The position numbers and the translations under genes are program-made. Positions 1-5,319 of a DNA stretch of 5,319 nucleotides are shown here, piece after piece. Under the pieces are notes generated by a model. That model was not told where the DNA came from. It did no database searches and worked only from the letters and a program-made list of their open reading frames with translations. Position 1 is the first letter of the stretch, and every line of letters starts with the position of its first letter. This stretch comes from an uncultured Rhodospirillales bacterium (GTDB lineage: Bacteria > Pseudomonadota > Alphaproteobacteria > Acetobacterales > Acetobacteraceae): the NCBI GenBank assembly GCA_903904805.1, contig CAIVDX010000450.1:1-5319 (forward strand). Direction: 5' to 3'.

Positions 1-178
1 CAAGCCGCCGACCAAGCCGCTGGCTGGGACGCTCCACCAGCAGATGCAGCAGCACCGCCACCGTCAGCACCACACACAACGCCACCGCCAGCGCCGGAAC
101 CGCGCCCCAGCCGGCCTGCGTCGTCACCCGCAGCACCGCATGAAGAATGAGCGCATGCGACGCGTAGAGCGGGTAGCA
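1..178 (-). pseudogene. C-terminal fragment of an acyltransferase-3 family membrane protein, 5' part missing
   Basis: Read on the minus strand from about 178 downwards, the frame is open to the window edge. It gives 58 codons from position 175 that begin YPLYASHALILHAV, continue through a hydrophobic segment (ALAVALCVVLTVAVLLHLLV) and end with VERPSQRLGRRL. A (S)YPLY..H motif, a last transmembrane helix and a terminal ERP..RLG stretch are typical of the C-terminus of acyltransferase-3 proteins. These are inner-membrane enzymes of ~350 aa that O-acylate surface sugars. About 300 residues should precede this motif, but the same frame reaches TAA at 251-253 (minus strand), and the intervening DNA reads as an IS630 transposase end on the other strand. 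I infer that the gene was cut by the insertion or a later deletion. The true C-terminus lies outside the window. The family call is from motifs only. Confidence 0.65.
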
Positions 179-200
179 CCAGCGCGGCGATGGCGCCTGC

Positions 201-356
201 ATCTGGCAGTTCATGCGCGAAAACTGGATCTCCCATCGGGTGTTCGCCTCTTAGGTCGACATCCCCAACCATTGCTGCCACGCCTCGAACAAGCCGGTCG
301 ATCAGCCCTGGCGCATCATGTCCATCGGCACGCATGATTGGGCGCACGAGGTCTGA
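201..356 (+). mobile_element. 3' remnant of an IS630-family transposase gene, with internal stop
   Basis: On the plus strand, the frame from 201 to the TGA at 354-356 reads IWQFMRENWISHRVFAS, then TAG (252-254), then VDIPNHCCHASNKPVDQP and WRIMSIGTHDWAHEV. This matches the C-terminal signature of IS630-family DDE transposases (IWQFMR-NWLSNR-F-SYDDI-HCCEAWNKL-QPWRIMSIG-RDWA). The Tyr codon of the SYDDI motif has become TAG and the following Asp is Val. Only the last ~50 of some 340 residues remain; the catalytic core is absent, so the piece is dead. Upstream it abuts the acyltransferase fragment at about 182-200. Downstream it ends 16 nt from the pepN stop codon, which lies on the opposite strand. 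The terminal inverted repeat could not be identified with confidence. Confidence 0.8.
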
Positions 357-364
357 TCAAAGAA

Positions 365-384
365 TCTTGGCCTAGGCGCCAAGA
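365..384 (-). terminator. Hairpin overlapping the pepN stop codon, candidate intrinsic terminator
   Basis: TCTTGGC (365-371) and GCCAAGA (378-384) are perfect 7-bp inverted arms around a 6-nt loop that contains the pepN stop codon (372-374). On the minus strand the second arm is followed by the T-rich tail TTCTTTGATC. On the plus strand it is followed by C and five Ts (386-390). It could therefore end transcription from either side, and the plus-strand tail is in fact the better one. Placement inside the stop codon is tight but workable. An alternative is that part of this sequence is the end of the adjacent IS630 remnant. Confidence 0.45.
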
Positions 385-2996
385 CTTTTTCCGGCCATTT
401 CCCGCGTGTTTCGGCTCAGCCCGGGGGCTGCGAGAATCAGCGACAACGCGGCGCGCATCGCGGTCTGTCGGCCATCATCCATCCGGCGCCACTGCCCCAG
501 CGGTGACACCATCCGCGCCGCAACCTGGGCGTTGATCGGGTCCAGCGCGAGGATGGTCTCGGCCAGGAAGCGATAGCCGGCGCCATCGGCGGCGTGGAAG
601 CGCACCTGGTTGGCGGCGAAACTGCCAACCAGTGCGCGCACCCGGTTCGGGTTGCGCAGATCAAAGTCGGGATGCGCCGAGAGCGCCCGGACCGCGTCGA
701 GCGTGTCGGGCAGGCTGGAGAAAGCCTGGATGGCGAACCATTTGTCGAGCACCAGAGCATCGTCGTGCCAGCGCGCGTGGAAGGCGGCCAGCGCGGCGGT
801 TCGCTCCGGGCATGCAACATCGGCGAGCAATGAGAGGGCGGCCAGCACGTCGGTCATGTTCGCGCCCAGATCGACCTGTGCCTTCGCCAGACCCACCGCA
901 TCAGACGTGCGCGCGGCGACCAGATAGGCCAGGCACGTGTTGCGCAGTGCCCGACGGCCGAACGCCGCGCCGTCGGCGCGATAGGGGCCTGGCTCGCTGA
1001 GGCGGTGATAGCTGGTGCGCAGCGGCTCGGCGAGCGCCTGGCCGATCGCCGCGCGCGCCGCCATGCGGGCGGTGTGCAGCGCATCCGGATCGACCACGCT
1101 CTGCTGGTCGGCAAGATAGGATTCGCTCGGCAGCGCGAGTGCCTCGGCCGCGAAGAGATGGTCGCGCTCGGCGTCCGCCAGGATCGCCGCGGCGGCCTCG
1201 ATGAGTGCGGGGTCGGTGGAGCGACCGTTGAGCAACGCCTGGGTCGCATACATCTGCAGCGCGTCCCAGCGCAGGAACGGGTCGGTGTCGTGCCGGGCGA
1301 GGAAGCGCAGCCGTTCCGGCGTGTAGCCGCTCACCCGCACCGGCGCGGAGAAGCCACGCGGCAGCGAGGGGACCGGCGGGGCGGCAATGTCCTCGAAGAC
1401 GAACACCGACTCCGCCTGGTCGGCCAGCAGCACGCGGGTGCCGGTGAGGGGGGCCGTCTCGCCGTGCAGGCGCATCGGCAGCGACGTGCCATCGGGCCCG
1501 AGCAATCCGAGCGCGAGCGGAATGACCAGCGGTGACTTCTCCGGCTGTCCCGGTGTGGGCGGCGTGTGCTGGCGGATGGTCAACGTGTAGCGTCGCGCGG
1601 CGGGATCGTAGGCGTCACTGAGGGTGATCTCGGGGGTGCCGGCCTGATGATACCAGAGCTTGAAGCGGCTGAGATCGACGCCGGATGCATCGGCCATCGC
1701 CGCGACAAAATCATCGATGGTGACAGCATGATTGTCATGCCGGGCGAAATAGAGATCCATCCCGCGCCGGAACGCGTCGCGCCCGATGATCGTCGCCATC
1801 ATGCGGATCACCTCGGCACCCTTGTTGTAGATCGTCGCGGTGTAGAAATTGTCGATCGCCTCATAGCGGTCGGGCTGGACGGGATGGGCGAGCGGGCTGG
1901 CATCCTCGCGGAACTGGGCGGCACGCAGGGCGCGGACCTGGCCGATGCGGGCGACCGCGCGTGAGCCCTGGTCCATGGTGAATTCCTGGTCGCGATAGAC
2001 CGTCAGCCCTTCCTTCAGCGACAGCTGGAACCAGTCGCGGCAGGTAACGCGGTTGCCGGTCCAGTTGTGGAAATATTCATGGGCGATCACCGCTTCGATG
2101 CCCTGATAGTCGGCATCGGTGGCGGTGTCGGGCCGGGCGAGAACGTATTTCGTGTTGAACACGTTCAGCCCCTTGTTCTCCATCGCGCCCATGTTGAAGT
2201 CCGACACGGCGGCGATGTTGAACACATCCAGATCATATTCCAGGCCGAAGACCTCTTCATCCCAGGCCATCGATTTCTTCAGCGAGAGCATGGCGTGATC
2301 GCAACGGTCCTCGTCGCCCGGGCGCACCCAGATCGCCAGATCCACCTTGCGGCCCGAACGCGTGGTGAAGCTGTCGCGCACCGCCATCAGATCGCCGGCG
2401 ACCAGCGCGAACAGGTAGCATGGTTTTGGGTGTGGATCGATCCAGGTGATCCGCTGGCGGCCGTTCGGCAATGCCTCGACCGGGCCTGGATTGCCGTTCG
2501 ACAGCAACACCGGGCAGGCCTTTGCATCGGCGGTGATGGTGACCGTGAAGCGGGCCATCACATCCGGCCGATCGGGGAAATAGGTGATGCGCCGGAAGCC
2601 CTCGGCCTCGCACTGGGTGAAGAATGCGCCGCCGGAGAGATACAGCCCGGAGAGTTCGGTGTTCGCCGCGGGGTTCACGGCCGTCTCGATGCTCAGCACA
2701 CCGGCCGCCGGCAGGCCCTCGATCACCAGCCCGTCGCCGTCGCGCCGCCAGCTGTTCTCGCCCAGCGCCACACCGTCGAACGCGATCGCGCGAAGTTCCT
2801 GGCCCGCACCATCCAGACGCAGGGCCGCACTCGCATCGGCGTCCGGGTTGCGCCGCACCGCGAGGCGCGCGCGCACGATGGTCGCGCCGGGATCGAGGGT
2901 GAACTCGAGATCAACGGTGTCGATCAGGAATGACGGCGGCCGGTAATCCGCGAGGCGGGTTTCGTGCGGGGCGGCTGGTGCGTGGGTGTCGGGCAT
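372..2996 (-). CDS. pepN: Aminopeptidase N (M1 family zinc metallopeptidase)
   Basis: This cytosolic zinc enzyme removes N-terminal residues from peptides in the last steps of protein turnover. The 874 aa compare with 870 in E. coli PepN. In order there are an N-terminal beta domain (about 1-200), the catalytic domain (about 200-450), a small beta domain (about 450-550) and the helical C-terminal domain. Visible key residues are the substrate-anchoring Q128 and E130 in FFTQCEAEGFRRITYF, the exopeptidase motif GAMEN at 270-274, zinc ligands H306 and H310 in HEYFH with catalytic E307, the third ligand E329 in LKEG, and the transition-state Tyr390 in TATIYNKGAEVIRM. All are offset by nine from the E. 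coli numbering, so the active site is complete. The ATG at 2996 has GGAGG four nt upstream and leaves a normal N-terminus. There is no signal peptide. The gene is divergent from the 3287 gene and appears monocistronic. Confidence 0.97.
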   Translation of the reverse strand: MPDTHAPAAPHETRLADYRPPSFLIDTVDLEFTLDPGATIVRARLAVRRNPDADASAALRLDGAGQELRAIAFDGVALGENSWRRDGDGLVIEGLPAAGVLSIETAVNPAANTELSGLYLSGGAFFTQCEAEGFRRITYFPDRPDVMARFTVTITADAKACPVLLSNGNPGPVEALPNGRQRITWIDPHPKPCYLFALVAGDLMAVRDSFTTRSGRKVDLAIWVRPGDEDRCDHAMLSLKKSMAWDEEVFGLEYDLDVFNIAAVSDFNMGAMENKGLNVFNTKYVLARPDTATDADYQGIEAVIAHEYFHNWTGNRVTCRDWFQLSLKEGLTVYRDQEFTMDQGSRAVARIGQVRALRAAQFREDASPLAHPVQPDRYEAIDNFYTATIYNKGAEVIRMMATIIGRDAFRRGMDLYFARHDNHAVTIDDFVAAMADASGVDLSRFKLWYHQAGTPEITLSDAYDPAARRYTLTIRQHTPPTPGQPEKSPLVIPLALGLLGPDGTSLPMRLHGETAPLTGTRVLLADQAESVFVFEDIAAPPVPSLPRGFSAPVRVSGYTPERLRFLARHDTDPFLRWDALQMYATQALLNGRSTDPALIEAAAAILADAERDHLFAAEALALPSESYLADQQSVVDPDALHTARMAARAAIGQALAEPLRTSYHRLSEPGPYRADGAAFGRRALRNTCLAYLVAARTSDAVGLAKAQVDLGANMTDVLAALSLLADVACPERTAALAAFHARWHDDALVLDKWFAIQAFSSLPDTLDAVRALSAHPDFDLRNPNRVRALVGSFAANQVRFHAADGAGYRFLAETILALDPINAQVAARMVSPLGQWRRMDDGRQTAMRAALSLILAAPGLSRNTREMAGKSLGA

Positions 2997-3000
2997 GGGG

Positions 3001-3005
3001 CCTCC
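3001..3005 (-). promoter_or_regulatory. Ribosome binding site of pepN
   Basis: GGAGG (minus strand, within TTGGAGG) lies four nt before the ATG at 2996. The spacing is short but the match to the anti-Shine-Dalgarno sequence is full, and it supports this start over internal Met codons. Confidence 0.7.
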
Positions 3006-3016
3006 AAGGAGCCGGC

Positions 3017-3022
3017 GTTATA
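3017..3022 (-). promoter_or_regulatory. Possible -10 element of the pepN promoter
   Basis: On the minus strand TATAAC, in the context GTGATATAACGCC, is the most AT-rich hexamer upstream of pepN and resembles a sigma-70 -10 box. Transcription would start near 3010, giving a leader of about 14 nt that just includes the ribosome binding site. No good -35 box is seen: CTGCCA lies about 19 nt upstream. Tentative. Confidence 0.25.
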
Positions 3023-3204
3023 TCACATCGACCCTGCCGCTGGCAGATAAGCCGATTCTCCGACCTGAACGCGCACGGTCAACCTGCGGGCACGGTCGGG
3101 TCATGTAAAGCGGCTGGCATCTGCGTAGTTTCCGCCCCTGGCGAGGACCATCTGACTGAACAACCGTGATCATCGAGTGAAGCCCGATCGTTGGCTAATC
3201 CTCT

Positions 3205-3239
3205 TACGCCCCCCTGGGGAGCGGGCGTACCGTCTCCCC
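3205..3239 (+). promoter_or_regulatory. Two mutually exclusive hairpins in the leader of the stress-protein gene
   Basis: Hairpin A pairs TACGCCC (3205-3211) with GGGCGTA (3223-3229), 7 bp perfect. Hairpin B pairs GGGGAGCGG (3216-3224) with CCG-T-CTCCCC (3230-3239), 9 bp with one bulged T and the loop GCGTA. Both use 3223-3224, and the right arm of A forms the loop of B, so only one can exist at a time. They end 35 nt before the ribosome binding site. Whether this region is transcribed is not known, because no promoter could be assigned. A palindromic protein-binding site is the alternative reading. Confidence 0.3.
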
Positions 3240-3274
3240 CGATGCATGCCGCGCTGCACCCTGGCCGCGGACCT

Positions 3275-3280
3275 GAGGAA
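3275..3280 (+). promoter_or_regulatory. Ribosome binding site that fixes the start at 3287
   Basis: GAGGAA stands six nt before the ATG at 3287. The frame is open upstream to a TTG at 3191, but the 32 extra residues are Pro/Gly/His-rich, lack a ribosome binding site and are unlike the family N-terminus, so the 3287 start is preferred. Confidence 0.75.
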
Positions 3281-3286
3281 CACATC

Positions 3287-3832
3287 ATGGACACATCAAA
3301 CGCCACCATCGCCATTTTCACCGAGCACAGCGCGGCGGATGCGGCCGTGCGCACACTTGGCGACGCCGGTTTCGCAATGAATGCGTTGTCCGTCATCGGC
3401 AAAGGCTACCATACCGAGGAGAAGGTCACGGGATTCTACAACAATGGCGACCGCATCAGCTTCTGGGGCAGGCGTGGTGCCGTCTGGGGCGGTCTGTGGG
3501 GCCTGTTTTTCGGCGGGATGTTCATGACGGTACCGCTGGTCGGTTCGGTTGTGGTGCTCGGCTATTTCGTCGCGGTGCTGATTTCGACGATCGAGGGGGC
3601 CGTCGTGGTCGGCGGGCTGAGTGTCATCGGTGCAGCGCTTTACGGCATGGGAATCCCAAAAGACTCTGTCGTTGCCTACGAAGCCGCGATCAAGGAAGAT
3701 AATTTCATGGTCGTTGTGCACGGCAGCCAGGCCGATGTCGCGCGGGCGAAGGACATTCTTGCACAGGCTCGCCCGCAGACACTGGATGTGCACGCGGGAT
3801 TGAGTGCGGCCGACGCGGTGGCCGCGGCCTAG
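3287..3832 (+). CDS. Glycine-rich membrane protein of the general stress protein 17M/YflT type
   Basis: The 181-aa product starts MDTSNATIAIFTEHSAADAA. Its N-terminal alpha/beta segment (about 5-40, ending NALSVIGKG) has the pattern of the general-stress-protein 17M/YflT-like domain: a strand, a helix with AADAAVRTLGDAGF, then a second strand. A conserved-looking linker (YHTEEKVTGFYNNGDRI, 41-57) follows. Next is a long glycine-rich hydrophobic stretch (about 64-122, with WGGLWGLFFGGMFM and GGLSVIGAALYGMGI), likely two or three membrane helices with glycine-zipper packing. The C-terminal part returns to a soluble strand-helix unit (NFMVVVHGSQADVARAKDIL, 139-158) and an Ala-rich tail. There is no signal peptide. 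The role is probably inner-membrane and stress-related, but the biochemical function of this family is not established. It stands alone, divergent from pepN. The family assignment is from sequence pattern, not a database search. Confidence 0.8.
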   Translation: MDTSNATIAIFTEHSAADAAVRTLGDAGFAMNALSVIGKGYHTEEKVTGFYNNGDRISFWGRRGAVWGGLWGLFFGGMFMTVPLVGSVVVLGYFVAVLISTIEGAVVVGGLSVIGAALYGMGIPKDSVVAYEAAIKEDNFMVVVHGSQADVARAKDILAQARPQTLDVHAGLSAADAVAAA

Positions 3833-3969
3833 GTCGTTCGCCGGACATGAGGGTTGCCGCAACATCACCGACGCGTCAGCCCCAGATCGGCAGCTGTGTT
3901 GGAATTTTCGGTATTGACCCGCCGGTGGACGCGCATTGCATCCTGACAGCGGAGATTCCGACCACCGTT

Positions 3970-4076
3970 GGCGCGGCAGCATCCATGCGGCCAGCTGCGC
4001 AAAGTGGGGGCGAATTCGCGAGCCAGCTCGACCGGATGAGCACCGGCCGCAAGCATCTCGGCGGCGTCGTTGAAAT
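3970..4076 (-). pseudogene. Possible remnant of a transposase OrfA-type helix-turn-helix
   Basis: Read on the minus strand from 4076, the frame gives NDFNDAAEMLAAGAHPVELA followed by REFAPTLRSW. This resembles the N-terminal helix-turn-helix of IS3-type OrfA proteins (F..DAV.ML..G..P.ELAREF.P....RNW). A TGA lies immediately before it (4079-4077), the usual start is missing, about three residues are absent between REF and W, and the following codons are not recognisable. A resolvase-type HTH or chance similarity cannot be excluded. Confidence 0.3.
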
Positions 4077-4280
4077 CGTTTCATTGAGCTGAACGAGTGC
4101 CGTGCTGACCCGGATCACCCCCCCCCCAAGCTGATCACAAGGAAACGCATCACGCGGTCTCTGGTCTATCAAGGTCCCGGCGAGAAGGCACTGATCGAGC
4201 GTCCGAAGCCGGAGCGCGGCACAGACCGGCTTTACATTCGGACGGCTGACGGACGGGCAGAGCTTTTTTTGAAGGATTGA
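4074..4280 (+). other. Unrecognised 68-codon open frame without a start codon
   Basis: The frame between TGA at 4071-4073 and TGA at 4278-4280 reads through DPDHPPPKLITRKRITRSLV and ends RLYIRTADGRAELFLKD. It has no ATG, GTG or TTG, so it can only be a gene fragment or chance. The second half has a plausible protein composition. The three prolines come from a run of ten Cs (4118-4127), a hot spot for length change that could have shifted the frame. I do not recognise the product. Confidence 0.2.
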
Positions 4281-4323
4281 ATCGGAATGCTCGCGCACAT
4301 AATCAATGTGCAGATGAGACGCC

Positions 4324-4476
4324 ATGCGAGCGCTGCGCGCGCGGAAGTGGGGCAGCTCGTGGGTGGCCGACTTGCAGCTGATGGCGGCTCAGATAATTCC
4401 GGTGAAACCTGCCCGTATCGTGCGGCGATACGAGAGCGCGCTCGGGAAGATCAAGCTCGATGGCAGAGCAGCGTGA
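4324..4476 (+). CDS. Possible small ORF, 50 aa, unrecognised
   Basis: ATG at 4324 to TGA at 4474-4476 encodes a basic peptide starting MRALRARKWGSSWVADLQLM and ending YESALGKIKLDGRAA. The last 25 residues (KPARIVRRYESALGKIKLDG) look protein-like, but there is no clear ribosome binding site (GATGAGAC lies just upstream) and no known family. A competing frame from 4287 encodes 67 aa with poorer composition. It may be the end of a degraded gene. Confidence 0.2.
   Translation: MRALRARKWGSSWVADLQLMAAQIIPVKPARIVRRYESALGKIKLDGRAA
4414..4432. repeat. 7-bp perfect inverted repeat
   Basis: CGTATCG (4414-4420) and CGATACG (4426-4432) flank the 5-nt spacer TGCGG. No T tract follows on either strand, so it is not a typical terminator. 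It could be an operator or a chance palindrome. Confidence 0.35.
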
Positions 4477-4539
4477 CGGCTCTTATTTAGTCTCCCGACC
4501 CTGGTTCGGCCATCACTGTCCCGTGAAAAATTCCAGCGT

Positions 4540-4553
4540 TTGATATGCATCAA
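4540..4553. promoter_or_regulatory. Perfect FNR/FixK-type operator upstream of ompW
   Basis: TTGATATGCATCAA matches TTGAT-N4-ATCAA, the consensus bound by FNR, Anr, FnrL and FixK proteins of the CRP/FNR family, at all ten specified positions. The site ends 73 nt before the ompW ATG, a normal distance for activation. With the centre at -41.5, transcription would start near 4588; with the centre at -61.5, near 4608. No strong -10 box is visible at either place, as expected for an activator-dependent promoter. In E. coli ompW is reported to be under FNR control, which fits. Low-oxygen induction is inferred. Confidence 0.7.
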
Positions 4554-4615
4554 CGCGGCGCCCGCGAAACAGCGCTGAAGTCCACCCGTCGGTCGGGACT
4601 AGGACCGCCATGGCT

Positions 4616-4619
4616 GGAG
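4616..4619 (+). promoter_or_regulatory. Ribosome binding site of ompW
   Basis: GGAG, within CTGGAGT, lies seven nt before the ATG at 4627. It supports this start, which is also the one that yields a complete signal peptide. Confidence 0.65.
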
Positions 4620-4626
4620 TTGGATC

Positions 4627-5292
4627 ATGAAACCCCACGTATGCGCGTTGGTCATTGGAATGACCGCTCTGCTCTCCGCCGGTGCCCAGGCGCAGGGCTT
4701 CGACACCGATGCCCCGCCCGTCGGCAAGGCAGCCAACAGCGTCCTCGTGCGCGTGCGCGCAATCGGCGTGTTCCCGCAGAACTGGAATTCCAACACCTCC
4801 ATCGGCGGCACCATTTCCGCCACATCCACGGCGGCGCCGGAAGTTGATGTCTCCTATTTCTTCACCGACAACATCGCCGCCGAATTGATCGCCGCCAGCA
4901 CCCGTCACACTGTCGCGGCGAACGGCACGGTGCTCGGCAAGGTGGATGTCGGCAGCGCCTGGGTGCTGCCGCCAACCGTCACCCTGCAATATCATTTCCA
5001 GCCGAAGGAGCGCTTCAGCCCCTATCTCGGCGCCGGCCTGAACGCGACCTGGTTCTACAACACACAGCCCGCGCTGCCGACCGTGACCAAGTTCACGTTG
5101 AGCAACAATGTCGGCTTCGATCTGCAGGCCGGCTTTGATTACAACGTGGCTGGCGCCTGGTTTTTGAATTTCGATGTCAAGCAGCTCTTCCTGAACACCT
5201 CCGCGCGCCTCAGCACGGTGGCAGGACCGGTGAAAGCCCACACATCGCTGAGCCCAACGGTGATTGGAGCCGGTATCGGATACCGTTTCTGA
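4627..5292 (+). CDS. ompW: OmpW family outer membrane beta-barrel protein
   Basis: The 221-aa precursor has a classic Sec signal peptide: MKPH, a hydrophobic core to about residue 18, and a probable cleavage AQA|QG after residue 22. The mature ~199 aa alternate short amphipathic strands as in the eight-stranded OmpW barrel. Family hallmarks are VRVRAIGVFP (41-50), the run PEVDVSYFFTDNIAAELIAA (71-90), the very conserved LPPTVTLQYHF (114-124), SPYLGAGLN (131-139), FDLQAGFDY and WFLNFDVKQLFL (178-189), and the terminal GAGIGYRF with a C-terminal Phe read by the Bam machinery. OmpW proteins form narrow hydrophobic channels for small apolar compounds and respond to stress and oxygen; the substrate here is unknown. 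The gene appears to be a single transcription unit with its own operator. The window ends 27 nt after the stop codon and no terminator is visible in that space. Confidence 0.93.
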   Translation: MKPHVCALVIGMTALLSAGAQAQGFDTDAPPVGKAANSVLVRVRAIGVFPQNWNSNTSIGGTISATSTAAPEVDVSYFFTDNIAAELIAASTRHTVAANGTVLGKVDVGSAWVLPPTVTLQYHFQPKERFSPYLGAGLNATWFYNTQPALPTVTKFTLSNNVGFDLQAGFDYNVAGAWFLNFDVKQLFLNTSARLSTVAGPVKAHTSLSPTVIGAGIGYRF

Positions 5293-5319
5293 TCTCTCCG
5301 TGCGTGGGTCGGCTTCCCC

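Larger units (their letters stand above)
3833..4626. other. 794-bp gap without a convincing intact gene; degraded coding-like pieces and the ompW upstream region
   Basis: No frame here has both a ribosome binding site and a recognisable product. The stop of the stress gene is followed by no hairpin with a T tract. Contents from left to right are a minus-strand helix-turn-helix-like stretch (~3970-4076), a plus-strand stop-to-stop frame (4074-4280) containing ten Cs at 4118-4127, seven Ts at 4264-4270 without a strong stem, and a short inverted repeat GCACAT-N5-ATGTGC (4295-4311). Then come a 50-codon open frame from an ATG at 4324, a 7-bp hairpin at 4414-4432, and the FNR-type site before ompW. 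The overall look is of decayed mobile or foreign DNA. Confidence 0.6.

Noticed and set aside
44..337. 97-codon plus-strand open frame at the left edge
   Set aside because: It covers the antisense of the acyltransferase fragment and an off-frame reading of the transposase tail; its sequence is His/Arg repeats typical of shadow frames.
1005..1535. 176-codon plus-strand open frame opposite pepN
   Set aside because: Antisense shadow of pepN with no ribosome binding site and no recognisable domain.
2067..2933. 288-codon plus-strand open frame opposite pepN
   Set aside because: It lies entirely antisense to an intact, motif-complete pepN. Its His/Arg/Gly-rich composition is what GC-rich antisense frames give.
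3191..3286. Longer N-terminus of the stress protein from a TTG at 3191
   Set aside because: No ribosome binding site for the TTG, an unfamily-like N-terminus, and a good GAGGAA before the ATG at 3287.
3296..4084. 262-codon minus-strand open frame
   Set aside because: It overlaps the whole YflT-like gene in antisense and has the composition of a shadow frame.
4236..4270. Seven-T run as an intrinsic terminator
   Set aside because: The preceding bases form only a 3-4 bp stem; the nearby CGGACGG copies (4239-4245, 4250-4256) are direct, not inverted.
4513..5241. 242-codon minus-strand open frame opposite ompW
   Set aside because: The opposite strand encodes a full OmpW with signal peptide and C-terminal Phe; this frame is its shadow.
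1..5319. CRISPR array, tRNA or rRNA gene, toxin-antitoxin pair, or multi-gene defence system
   Set aside because: No regularly spaced repeats, no tRNA cloverleaf or rRNA motifs, and no paired small genes with known motifs were seen on either strand.

Overview
The window is GC-rich chromosomal DNA whose three intact genes look like housekeeping and envelope or stress functions of an alphaproteobacterium. Acetobacteraceae or a related Rhodospirillales lineage is my best guess, inferred from base composition and protein style and not proven. No operon-scale novel system is visible. The interest lies in a perfect FNR-type operator and in decayed mobile DNA at both gene borders.

Left edge (1-371): on the minus strand, the last ~60 visible codons of an acyltransferase-3 family membrane protein run off the window. 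The upstream part of that gene is missing. In its place, on the plus strand, lies the C-terminal ~50 codons of an IS630-family transposase with an in-frame stop, so the two are fused remnants.

Centre left (372-2996, minus): a complete, catalytically intact aminopeptidase N (pepN, 874 aa). A hairpin overlapping its stop codon may terminate it.

The 290-bp divergent intergenic region (2997-3286) carries the pepN ribosome binding site and a possible -10 element. It also carries a GC-rich leader with two mutually exclusive hairpins in front of a plus-strand gene for a 181-aa glycine-rich membrane protein of the general-stress-protein 17M/YflT type (3287-3832).

The next ~790 bp (3833-4626) hold no convincing gene. 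There are degraded coding-like pieces, among them a minus-strand helix-turn-helix stretch resembling a transposase OrfA N-terminus and an unrecognised plus-strand open frame containing a C10 tract. Several short hairpins are also present. At the right end of this gap a perfect TTGAT-N4-ATCAA palindrome lies 73 nt before an ompW-type outer membrane protein gene (4627-5292). Oxygen-responsive control by an FNR/FixK-type regulator is therefore likely.

The three intact genes do not form one pathway. PepN is a cytosolic peptide-recycling enzyme, while the YflT-like protein and OmpW are envelope proteins plausibly tied to stress or low-oxygen adaptation.
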